Position numbers and translations under genes: made by a program. A DNA stretch of 22,734 bases from Anaerolineaceae bacterium UBA700 (GTDB lineage: Bacteria; Chloroflexota; Anaerolineae; Anaerolineales; Anaerolineaceae), in contig DBMK01000244.1 in the NCBI GenBank assembly GCA_002298885.1, positions 1 through 22,734 of the forward strand, in the 5' to 3' direction. The number at the start of each line of letters is the position of its first letter. Position 1 is the first letter of the stretch. Under the pieces are notes generated by a model that saw only the letters and a program-made list of their open reading frames with translations, was not told the DNA's origin and made no database searches. Positions 16,716-22,726 of the stretch are shown here, piece by piece.

Positions 16716-17978
16716 TCAGCCACCCTCCGCCAACCTGACCAATGATGCCCGGCTGCGCTCGAATTTCTTGCGCTGCGAGCGCAAATAGCCGATGCGCAGG
16801 GGCATCGCGGATTCGAGGCGCTTCAGGTAGGGCCTGGTGTAGTAATGGCTGAAGTTGGCAACTGAAAAGTAGAGCAGCGGGTTGATGGCGCGCAGCGACA
16901 TGGCCTGCAGCGGGGCGGCATCGGGGACGGTGAAAATGTCCTGCAGGGTAAAGATGCGCTTGCCCAGGTGGAAGAGGCGGTTGGTGAGCGAATCGAGCGG
17001 ATAGCGCCCGGCCGTCTGGGAAAAGATGGTCATGCAGCCGGCCTGGCGGTCGTTTTCCACGTCCTCCAGGTCGTCCATTAGCTGGGTGAACGAGCCGAAG
17101 CCGAACATGAAGGCGGCCTGGTCTTCGGTGAGGCTGCCGGCGACGAGGAAGCCGTCGGCGAGTACAGAAGCGCCGCCTTTCTCGAAGCTGAGGCCGAGGA
17201 CGTCCACCTCGTAGGGGGCGCTGCCGGCGCGCAGCAGGCGCAGGCTGCGGGACTGGGCGGAGTGGATGGCGAGCAGGCTTTCGTAGACCTGGGGATGGGC
17301 CGGGCGCGGAAATTGGATTTCGACCTGGTGGACGAGGTCCCAGATGCGTTCTTCCTGTGCCGATTGGGCGGCGGCGGCGTCGCCGGCCAGGAGGTTGTAG
17401 AAGCGCAGGTTGAAGCTGTGCTTGGTCTCCATCGAAATGGCGGGATCGTCCAGGTAGTTATCGGTATAGGGGTAGAGCATGCTGTAGGCGAAGACGGCCG
17501 GAGTGACCTCGATGGGCAGGCCGAGAAGGAGTTGCATCAAATTCATGCTGGATACGTTACGGCTGGCCTGGTAAATGTCCTCACTCGAGAGGCGCGGGTC
17601 GTAGCGGCGAGCCATGGCGGCAAACTGCTCGACCAATTCGACCAGGCGGCTGCGGCGGACGACGTCTAGGTGGCGCGGCTCGAAGCCAAAGGCGGATTGG
17701 ATGAAATTGAAGGTCTCGTCGAGGATGCGTTGGCGCAGGGCTGCCCGGCCTTCTTCATTGGCGGGGGCGCGCTTGAGGCCGTAATCGAGGGCATTGAGCA
17801 GGCGCGAAAGCTCTTTTTCACAGGCGCGCTGGCGACCTGGCGTGCAGACCTGGGACAGTTCAGGGAAAGTTGAGGGTGTGGAATACCACAGTTCCTCCAT
17901 GCGCCGGGTGAGGCGGGTGACGAGGGAGGACATGGGTTCGGTATCGATAAGGAGCGAGGGTTCCTGGAGGGAGATCAT
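16716..17978 (-). CDS. Class I isoprenoid synthase-like enzyme
   Basis: A 420-residue, largely helical protein with the two acidic motifs of class I prenyl/terpenoid synthases: DNYLDD (173-178) and QLMDDLEDVENDRQAG (299-314), with EKGG near 266-269. Such enzymes use Mg2+ held by these Asp residues to ionise allylic diphosphates. Product and chain length cannot be deduced; the sequence is not a standard FPP/GGPP or squalene synthase. The start at 17978 is chosen because AAAGGA precedes it at proper spacing on the minus strand; the frame stays open far upstream only as a shadow of the GH3 gene. It is divergent from the GH3-family adenylase, with 66 nt between them, and convergent with the cyclic nucleotide-binding-like gene. 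Confidence 0.8.
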   Translation of the reverse strand: MISLQEPSLLIDTEPMSSLVTRLTRRMEELWYSTPSTFPELSQVCTPGRQRACEKELSRLLNALDYGLKRAPANEEGRAALRQRILDETFNFIQSAFGFEPRHLDVVRRSRLVELVEQFAAMARRYDPRLSSEDIYQASRNVSSMNLMQLLLGLPIEVTPAVFAYSMLYPYTDNYLDDPAISMETKHSFNLRFYNLLAGDAAAAQSAQEERIWDLVHQVEIQFPRPAHPQVYESLLAIHSAQSRSLRLLRAGSAPYEVDVLGLSFEKGGASVLADGFLVAGSLTEDQAAFMFGFGSFTQLMDDLEDVENDRQAGCMTIFSQTAGRYPLDSLTNRLFHLGKRIFTLQDIFTVPDAAPLQAMSLRAINPLLYFSVANFSHYYTRPYLKRLESAMPLRIGYLRSQRKKFERSRASLVRLAEGG

Positions 17979-18044
17979 GACTGGTTTCCTTTGCATATAT
18001 TTACGCAGAATTTGAGAGGAAGTTTCAACTCGAAAGGGAAGATC
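17979..18044. promoter_or_regulatory. Divergent intergenic region, isoprenoid enzyme / GH3
   Basis: Only 66 nt separate the two divergent starts. It contains the two ribosome sites (AAAGGA on the minus strand near 17987-17992; AGGGA at 18035-18039 on the plus strand) and an AT-rich middle with a minus-strand TTGAAA near 18024. No convincing full promoter was recognised, but the arrangement implies shared control or promoters reaching into the coding ends. Confidence 0.4.
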
Positions 18045-19196
18045 ATGGACGCCCAGACGATGCAGGCGGGGATGGAACGGATTATGGGCATGCTGCAGCC
18101 CTGGCTGGCGGCATTGGCGGACCCGGCCGGCGCCCAGGAAAAGGTGCTCAAGACGCTGCTGGCGATCTACGCCCACAGTGAATACGGGGCGCAGCACGGG
18201 GCGGAGGCGGTGGGCAGCATTGCAGATTTCCGGGCGCGCTTCCCGGTAGCGACCCACGAGGATTACAAGCCGCTGATCCAGCGCGTGATGGCGGGCGAGG
18301 TGAGCCTGCTGCTGGACGAAGAGCCGGTGGGGTGGGCGATCACGCGCGGCACGACACGCAACGAGACCAAGTTTATCCCCATGACGCCGACAGACTTGCG
18401 CATGCGGGTGAGCGCCGGGCGAGCGGTGTTGAATTATGCCGCCAGCAAGCAGCGTTCCGACATTTTCGCCGGGGTGAACCTTAATTTGAACTTCCCCTCG
18501 ACAGTAGGCAAAATCAAGGTGGGCGAGCGCGAGGTCGAATACGGCTACAGTTCGGGCATTTACACCCGCAATGTCTCCACATTCACCCCGGTGCGCTCGG
18601 TGCCGACGCAGGACGAGATTGACGCCCTGGGCGGGGGCAAGACGGCACGCGATTGGCACGCCCGTTTCGACCTGGCTTACGCAAAATGCAAGGAGCTCAA
18701 TGTGACCCTGGTCGGCGGGGTGGCGCCAACCGCCATGGATTTTGGGCGTTACCTGCACGAGGCGCACGGGCTCTATCCGAAGGACGTGTGGAAGACTCAA
18801 ATCATGACGTTGGGCAGCGTGCCGGGGATCAACACACGCCTGGCGGCGAGCCTGCACGCTCTGTACGGGAACCAGGCGGCGATCCTCGAGATCTACGGGG
18901 CGACGGAGGGCATGTTCGGCCAGCAGATGGACGAAAAACGGGCCTGGACGCCGAACTACGACCTGTTTTTCTTCGAAGTGGAGACCGGGACGGGGACCAA
19001 GATGCTGCACGAAATGCGCCCGGGCGAAACGGGCAGCCTGGTAGTTTCGACTCCGGTGCTGGCGCGCTACAAGATCGGCGACCTGATCCTGGCCTTCCAG
19101 GCGCCTTATTTCCGCTGCATCGGGCGCGACCAGGATTGGACCCGCCTGCGCTACTGGTGGGATGAGTTTATGACGCTGAACCTGGGGCGGTTGTAG
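18045..19196 (+). CDS. GH3-family acyl-adenylate-forming protein, C-terminally short
   Basis: A 383-residue member of the GH3 branch of the ANL adenylase superfamily. ATP-binding motifs seen: TRGTTRNETK (GTT at 102-104), YGATEG (284-289) and YKIGD (342-346), followed by RCIGRD. GH3 proteins adenylate a carboxylic acid and usually join it to an amine. Typical members exceed 500 residues; here only about 37 residues follow YKIGD, so the mobile C-terminal domain is missing. The 66 nt behind the stop hold only palindromic repeats, so no frame-shifted remnant is visible. The ATG at 18045 has AGGGA 5 nt upstream. Divergence from the isoprenoid synthase-like gene suggests a joint pathway, which is inference. 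Confidence 0.82.
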   Translation: MDAQTMQAGMERIMGMLQPWLAALADPAGAQEKVLKTLLAIYAHSEYGAQHGAEAVGSIADFRARFPVATHEDYKPLIQRVMAGEVSLLLDEEPVGWAITRGTTRNETKFIPMTPTDLRMRVSAGRAVLNYAASKQRSDIFAGVNLNLNFPSTVGKIKVGEREVEYGYSSGIYTRNVSTFTPVRSVPTQDEIDALGGGKTARDWHARFDLAYAKCKELNVTLVGGVAPTAMDFGRYLHEAHGLYPKDVWKTQIMTLGSVPGINTRLAASLHALYGNQAAILEIYGATEGMFGQQMDEKRAWTPNYDLFFFEVETGTGTKMLHEMRPGETGSLVVSTPVLARYKIGDLILAFQAPYFRCIGRDQDWTRLRYWWDEFMTLNLGRL

Positions 19197-19197
19197 C

Positions 19198-19258
19198 GTA
19201 ATAACGACTAAAGTCGTTACTACAATTGTCAATCATAGTGACGACTTTAGTCGTTCAC
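19198..19258. terminator. Paired palindromes between convergent genes
   Basis: Two copies of a palindrome with core CGACTAAAGTCG occur in inverted orientation, at 19198-19220 and 19238-19258. Each can fold alone, and 19203-19220 can pair with 19238-19255 over 18 positions with one G-T, giving a long hairpin with a 17-nt loop. They fill the gap between the stops of the GH3 gene and the minus-strand membrane protein gene, so a bidirectional terminator is likely. Confidence 0.6.
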
Positions 19259-19262
19259 GTGC

Positions 19263-19730
19263 TCAGCGGCGGCGCCAGAAACCGCCCAGCAGGACGGATA
19301 GGCCGATGGCGATGACGATCAGCGGCCAGATGACATTCCACGAAAAGATATTGCCCAGGCCGATGCCGATAAGGATGAAGGCGAAGACCAATGTGCCGCC
19401 GATGGGTCGGCGGTAGGCAGGCACCAGCAGGCGGATGACGGCCTCGACCAGCACAATGACGCCGGCGCCGATGAAGACGACAGTCCAGGCGCCGGTGCCG
19501 GCGCCCCAGTCGAAATTATTCGAAAAGGGCAGGCCGAAGCCGGCGGGGAAGTTGTTGAACAACCCCAGGCTGTTGCCCAGGAAGACCAGGCCGGCCCAAA
19601 TTAAAATGACCGCCCAGATGATGCTCCCCAACGGATCGCGGCGGTATTTCTCCTCGACGGTCTTCTCTTCCGTCTTATCGCGCTCTTTCTCGTCCTTTTC
19701 CTCTTTCTCATAATGCGGCGGATTAGTCAT
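19263..19730 (-). CDS. Small membrane protein (DUF5668/LiaF transmembrane-like)
   Basis: A 155-residue protein with a highly charged N-terminus rich in Lys and Glu (about 7-32), then about four hydrophobic segments (about 35-53, 80-101, 111-130, 131-149) and a final WRRR. The pattern NxxWPLIVIAIGLSVLLGG resembles the repeated units of DUF5668 and the membrane part of LiaF-like proteins, whose functions are mostly unknown or linked to envelope stress. GGGAGGGA precedes the minus-strand ATG. It is convergent with the GH3 gene and downstream of the PCu(A)C gene, separated by a strong hairpin, so it is probably a separate unit. Confidence 0.7.
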   Translation of the reverse strand: MTNPPHYEKEEKDEKERDKTEEKTVEEKYRRDPLGSIIWAVILIWAGLVFLGNSLGLFNNFPAGFGLPFSNNFDWGAGTGAWTVVFIGAGVIVLVEAVIRLLVPAYRRPIGGTLVFAFILIGIGLGNIFSWNVIWPLIVIAIGLSVLLGGFWRRR

Positions 19731-19821
19731 GATTCCCTCCCTCCCTCTTGCCTTTCAGACTGATATTATTAATATAGCATGTTTTGACACGCCTTGTTTC
19801 CCCCAATTTCGTTTTCGCTAA

Positions 19822-19876
19822 GAATTAAAACGGTGTTTTTGGGCCCAAAAGCGGCTCAAAAACACCGTTTTAATTC
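19822..19876. terminator. 20-bp hairpin with conserved core
   Basis: Positions 19822-19841 and 19857-19876 are perfect 20-bp complements. GGCC at 19842-19845 and GGCT at 19853-19856 extend the stem by four pairs (one G-T). It lies 14 nt beyond the stop of the minus-strand PCu(A)C gene and can serve as its terminator, with the T-rich end of the stem on that strand. The inner 31 nt match the hairpin at 9171-9215 at 24 positions while the outer arms differ. Confidence 0.7.
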
Positions 19877-19890
19877 CCATAATAACAGGT

Positions 19891-20337
19891 TTATTCGCTG
19901 CGCATGTCCACGGTGACGACTTTTTGGCCGGTTTTCTCAAAGACCAGGGTCAAAGTTGGCTTGGCGCCGGCGACAATCTGATTGGCTTTCATTTGCATGC
20001 ACATGATGTGGTAGCTGCCGTTCTTCAGCTCGAGCTGGCCGTTGGCGGGCACCTCGATGCCGTCGGTGACCAGGGTCATCATCATGGTGCCGTCGGCCTT
20101 CTTGGTCATAGTGTGCACCTCGGTCATACCGCAGGCATCGCTTTTGGCCGATACGAGCTTATCTGAGACGGCACTGACATTTTTGATGACCATGTAGAAA
20201 GCGCCGGCCCCAGCAACGCTAGGGCTGGGCTTACCCCACACACTCTCGATACTGAGGGCGGGCGCTGGGGCGCAGGCAGCCAGGGCAGGGATCAGCATGA
20301 GGGCGATCATAACGAGGGTGAACATGTGCTTTTTCAT
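19891..20337 (-). CDS. PCu(A)C-type copper chaperone lipoprotein
   Basis: A 148-residue exported copper-binding protein. The N-terminus is a lipoprotein signal (MKKHM, hydrophobic stretch, LAAC with Cys22 as the lipidation site). The copper site is seen as His75, Met86, His110 and Met112 (H-X10-M-X23-H-X-M), close to the family rule H-X10-M-X21-H-X-M, with extra Met residues (85-87, 112, 114). PCu(A)C proteins hold Cu(I) outside the membrane and can pass it to cytochrome oxidase or other sites. AGGAG lies 7 nt before the ATG. The promoter is probably the element at 20584-20657, giving a leader of about 255 nt that is CU-rich. Confidence 0.9.
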   Translation of the reverse strand: MKKHMFTLVMIALMLIPALAACAPAPALSIESVWGKPSPSVAGAGAFYMVIKNVSAVSDKLVSAKSDACGMTEVHTMTKKADGTMMMTLVTDGIEVPANGQLELKNGSYHIMCMQMKANQIVAGAKPTLTLVFEKTGQKVVTVDMRSE

Positions 20338-20351
20338 TTTTATGCTCCTGA

Positions 20352-20447
20352 GTGGTCGAGAATAGAGATAGAGAGTGGAAAATAAAGAGCGTAGAATAGG
20401 GAGTGGAGAGTAGAGATTAGAGAGTAGAGAGAGTGGAAAGAGGTTAG
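20352..20447. repeat. Purine-rich low-complexity tract in the PCu(A)C leader
   Basis: About 95 nt composed almost only of A and G with sparse T, built on repeated units such as GAGAGTGGA, GAGTAGAGA and ATAGAGA. On the minus strand this is a CU-rich stretch in the untranslated leader of the PCu(A)C gene. It has no coding frame. The remaining part of this gap (20448-20583) shows no gene either. Confidence 0.75.
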
Positions 20448-20559
20448 ATGGTGATGTGCAATATAAATTCCCTTCACAGCGATGGATAGCCGGGATTTCG
20501 AGGCGGCGGATAGGGGGTGCAGGTTGGAGCTGGATTCGCCTGATTTGATTTTCTTGCGC

Positions 20560-20565
20560 TATAAT
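20560..20565 (+). promoter_or_regulatory. Candidate -10 for the regulator gene
   Basis: A perfect TATAAT on the plus strand, 84 nt before the regulator ATG at 20649. No good -35 is present at normal spacing. If used, the transcript would run through the operator-like element at 20584-20657, which would permit autoregulation. Confidence 0.3.
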
Positions 20566-20583
20566 TAATTTACCGGTAGGGAA

Positions 20584-20657
20584 TGATAATCCCTGAAAAT
20601 ATTATAGCAATTTATCATGTGAGATTTAGTACTAGTACATATCTATTTATGGTACTA
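20584..20657 (-). promoter_or_regulatory. Operator/promoter element A, reading toward the PCu(A)C gene
   Basis: On the minus strand this 74-nt element holds TAGTACCA, then CTAGTACTAAATC, then TGATAA - 22 nt - TTATCA, with TATAAT at 20606-20601 inside the 22 nt. The flanking TGATAA and TTATCA are a perfect 6-bp inverted repeat framing the -10. It matches element B (21213-21286) at 30 of 34 positions from TGATAA to TTATCA and has a similar upstream half. The -35 position is a poor match (CTAAAT), suggesting activator control. The right end overlaps the first codons of the regulator gene. Confidence 0.75.
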
Positions 20658-21209
20658 CTTTCTGACCGCCAACAGCAGTTATTGGACTGGTTACGTTCCA
20701 GGCGCTCGGCCTCGATCCAGGAGATCCAGGAACGCTTTTCGGTATCGGCGCCGACGGCTTACCGGGACGTGCGCGCCCTGGTGGAAGCCGGGCTGGTGCT
20801 GAAGACGAGCGAAGGGGTGAAGATCCCTTCGCCGCCGGGGCGGCTGCGCCCGGAAGGGCAATGTTTCTTCTGCGGGGGGATGCTGCAGGAACGCACGATC
20901 TTTTTAATCCAATTCTTGGACGGCAACCAACGTAGCGCCTGCTGCCCGCACTGCGGCCTGATGGCGCTGGGCCAGCCGGACGTGGTTTCGGCCATGGCGG
21001 GCGACTACCTGTACGGTCGCATGATCAATGCCCGCCAGGCAGCTTACGTCGTGGGCAGCCGGATCAGCCTGTGCTGCGAACCATCGGTGCTATGCTTCGC
21101 CAGCGACGAGGACGCCCGCAGCTTCCAGCAGGGATTTGGGGGCAAGGTATGCGGGATGGATGATGCAGTGGAGACGCTGCAGAAGTTGATGCGGTTGGGT
21201 GGGACCTGA
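20649..21209 (+). CDS. DeoR-type HTH regulator with NosL-like Cys-rich sensor domain
   Basis: A 186-residue putative metal-responsive regulator. Residues 1-60 form a DeoR-type winged helix (RQQQLLDWLRSRRSASIQEI, then SVSAPTAYRDVRALVEAGLV). Residues about 70-180 hold nine cysteines in pairs: CFFCGGM (Cys72, Cys75, Met78), CCPHCGLM (Cys98, 99, 102, Met105), LCCEPSVLC (Cys142, 143, 149) and Cys168. The end reads CFASDEDARSFQQGFGGKV, a pattern seen in NosL copper-binding proteins. Copper sensing is inferred from this tail and from its place between a PCu(A)C gene and a cupredoxin/HMA pair. The ATG at 20649 is chosen because the HTH begins there; no clear ribosome site is visible, so a leaderless or upstream start (GTG at 20619) is possible. 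Confidence 0.82.
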   Translation: MVLLSDRQQQLLDWLRSRRSASIQEIQERFSVSAPTAYRDVRALVEAGLVLKTSEGVKIPSPPGRLRPEGQCFFCGGMLQERTIFLIQFLDGNQRSACCPHCGLMALGQPDVVSAMAGDYLYGRMINARQAAYVVGSRISLCCEPSVLCFASDEDARSFQQGFGGKVCGMDDAVETLQKLMRLGGT

Positions 21210-21212
21210 ACT

Positions 21213-21286
21213 TAGTCCAATATTTAGACTATACCCTAGTCCAAATCCCGCGTGATAAAACCCTATAATATTTTCAGAGATTATCA
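21213..21286 (+). promoter_or_regulatory. Operator/promoter element B, reading toward the membrane-cupredoxin gene
   Basis: The plus-strand counterpart of element A. Two perfect TAGTCCAA copies (21213-21220 and 21237-21244, period 24) are followed by TGATAA (21253-21258), TATAAT (21264-21269) and TTATCA (21281-21286), with 22 nt between the two half-sites as in element A. Transcription would start near 21276, 29 nt before the ATG. The -35 position (CCAAAT) is weak. Strong similarity to A, in the opposite orientation and next to a different gene, points to a shared regulator. Confidence 0.78.
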
Positions 21287-21304
21287 ACTATCCGAGGACA
21301 TTCC

Positions 21305-22363
21305 ATGGATCCTATCGTTGCATTTGTCACCGGGGTGACAACCGGGGGATTGAGCTGCCTGGCCGTCCAGGGAGGACTGCTGGCCAGCAGCCTCGCTTAC
21401 CAGGTGGAGCACGACCTCAGCCTGCAGTCCGCTGGCGGGGCGCCGGCGGTCGGGGCCAGGTTCCGCCCGCGCATTGCCCAGCCGATCGGGCTGTTCCTGA
21501 TCGCCAAGCTTCTGGCATACACCTTGCTGGGATTCCTGCTGGGGGCGTTGGGCTCCATCCTGCAACTTACGCCGCTGATGCGGGCGATCCTTTATGCCGC
21601 AATCGGAATTTTCATGATCGGCAACGGGCTGCGCATGCTTAAAGTGCATCCCATTTTCCGCTATTTCGTGCTCGAACCGCCATCCTCGCTTACCCGTTAC
21701 ATCCGTAAGAAATCCAAGAACGCCGATTCGTTCGTGACCCCGCTGTTCCTGGGGGCGATGGCGGTCTTCCTGCCGTGCGGGGTGACCCAGGCGATGATGG
21801 CGGCGGCGGTGGGCACCGGCGACCCGTTGCAGGGCGCAATCATCATGTTTTCCTTTATCCTTGGCACCAGCCCGGTCTTTTTTGCCCTGGCATACCTGGC
21901 GACCCGCCTTGGGTCGACGGTGGAGAAATATTTCACCCGCATTGTGGCCGTAGTGGTGATCGTACTGGGATTGGTGTCGATCGACTCGGGATTGAACCTG
22001 GCCGGTTCGCCAATCTCCATCGCCCGCATTACGGCGGCGCTCCAGCAGCCGGATGCGGCCGTCAGCTCGGCTACGCAGGCGGCAGCGGTCAGCGGGAACG
22101 TGATTACGATCAACGCCACGGACGACGGGTACGTGCCCAGCCTGCTGCACGCTTTAGCGGATACGCGGCTGCAACTACAAATCCTGACGGACAATACCAC
22201 CTCGTGCGCCCGCTCGATGGTTTTCCCGGACCTGGGGGTCGAGAAGATCCTGCCGGTGACGGGTAAGGTGCTGGTGGACGTCCCGCCGCAGGCGAAGGGC
22301 ACAGTGGTGCGTTATTCGTGCTCGATGGGGATGTACCTGGGGCAGATTGTGTTCGATCAATAG
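21305..22363 (+). CDS. CcdA/SafE-type membrane protein fused to a cupredoxin-like domain
   Basis: A 352-residue fusion. The first 235 or so residues form about six membrane segments of the TauE/SafE-DsbD superfamily, with one Cys in the first segment (Cys18 in SCLAVQGG) and another in FLPCGVTQ (Cys158), the pair that carries disulfide chemistry in CcdA/DsbD relatives. Residues about 268-352 form a cupredoxin-like domain with Cys301, Met305, Cys339, Met341 and Met343 (SCARSMVFPD; YSCSMGMYLG) as likely copper ligands. It probably handles copper at the outer face of the membrane. GAGGA lies 6 nt before the ATG, and the promoter element B lies directly upstream. An HMA chaperone gene follows after 147 nt. 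Confidence 0.85.
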   Translation: MDPIVAFVTGVTTGGLSCLAVQGGLLASSLAYQVEHDLSLQSAGGAPAVGARFRPRIAQPIGLFLIAKLLAYTLLGFLLGALGSILQLTPLMRAILYAAIGIFMIGNGLRMLKVHPIFRYFVLEPPSSLTRYIRKKSKNADSFVTPLFLGAMAVFLPCGVTQAMMAAAVGTGDPLQGAIIMFSFILGTSPVFFALAYLATRLGSTVEKYFTRIVAVVVIVLGLVSIDSGLNLAGSPISIARITAALQQPDAAVSSATQAAAVSGNVITINATDDGYVPSLLHALADTRLQLQILTDNTTSCARSMVFPDLGVEKILPVTGKVLVDVPPQAKGTVVRYSCSMGMYLGQIVFDQ

Positions 22364-22402
22364 GAATGTTGGATGAAACCAGGTTTTGACCTAACCCCCC
22401 GG

Positions 22403-22426
22403 CCCCCTTCCCTGAAGGGAATGGGG
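22403..22426. repeat. C/G-rich hairpin repeat
   Basis: TTCCCT (22408-22413) pairs with AGGGAA (22416-22421) around a GA loop, and CCCC (22403-22406) with GGGG (22423-22426) after one mismatch. The surrounding CCTAACCCCCCGG text resembles short repeats scattered in many bacterial genomes. It lies in the gap between the membrane-cupredoxin and HMA genes. Confidence 0.5.
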
Positions 22427-22437
22427 AGGGATTAAGG

Positions 22438-22486
22438 ATGGTTCGAGGATCTTGCGGCAAGTCTCGCCGCAAAATCCTCGAACCAT
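22438..22486. repeat. 21-bp hairpin between two copper genes
   Basis: Positions 22438-22458 and 22466-22486 are complementary over 21 bp with a single C-A mismatch and a 7-nt loop. It could end or attenuate transcription from the membrane-cupredoxin gene, or stabilise its 3' end. A short T-containing stretch (ATTTTAG, 22491-22497) follows but is not a classical T run. Confidence 0.6.
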
Positions 22487-22510
22487 TAGGATTTTAGATG
22501 AGGTGAACGA

Positions 22511-22726
22511 ATGAAGAAGATTTTTCGAGTATCTGATATGGAGTGCCCGAACTGTGCGATGCATTTGGAGGGGCTGGAGGACGAGCTGCCGGGGGTGAAG
22601 CGCATCGATGCCAGCTACAAGAAACAAACCATGGAAGTGGATTTCGACGAGAATAAGCTCAGCATCGAGCAGATCATCGCCGCGGCAAATGCTATCGGGT
22701 ACCATCCGGAATTAGTACAGGGTTAA
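22511..22726 (+). CDS. Heavy-metal-associated (HMA) copper chaperone, CopZ-like
   Basis: A 71-residue HMA domain with the metal-binding loop MECPNC (Met10, Cys12, Cys15) and the usual beta-alpha-beta pattern ending in AAANAIGYHPEL. Such proteins carry Cu(I) in the cytosol to P-type ATPases or regulators. GAGGTG lies 5 nt before the ATG. It follows the membrane-cupredoxin gene; in some relatives the HMA domain is part of the same polypeptide, so this looks like a split version. A further ATG at 22731, at the very end of the window, may begin the next gene. Confidence 0.9.
   Translation: MKKIFRVSDMECPNCAMHLEGLEDELPGVKRIDASYKKQTMEVDFDENKLSIEQIIAAANAIGYHPELVQG

Noticed and set aside
17979..19232. 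Minus-strand reading frame extending the isoprenoid gene upstream by about 400 codons
   Set aside because: It lies wholly antisense to the GH3 gene, is rich in Arg, Gln and His without any recognised domain, and the true start at 17978 has a ribosome site.
20583..21287. Two similar peptides, MIIPENII (plus, from 20583) and MIISENII (minus, from 21287), as if homologous small proteins
   Set aside because: The likeness comes from the duplicated DNA element (A and B), not from shared coding; both frames run into unrelated sequence.
21284..22150. 288-residue minus-strand frame
   Set aside because: Antisense shadow of the membrane-cupredoxin gene; His/Arg/Gln-rich composition, no domain and no ribosome site.
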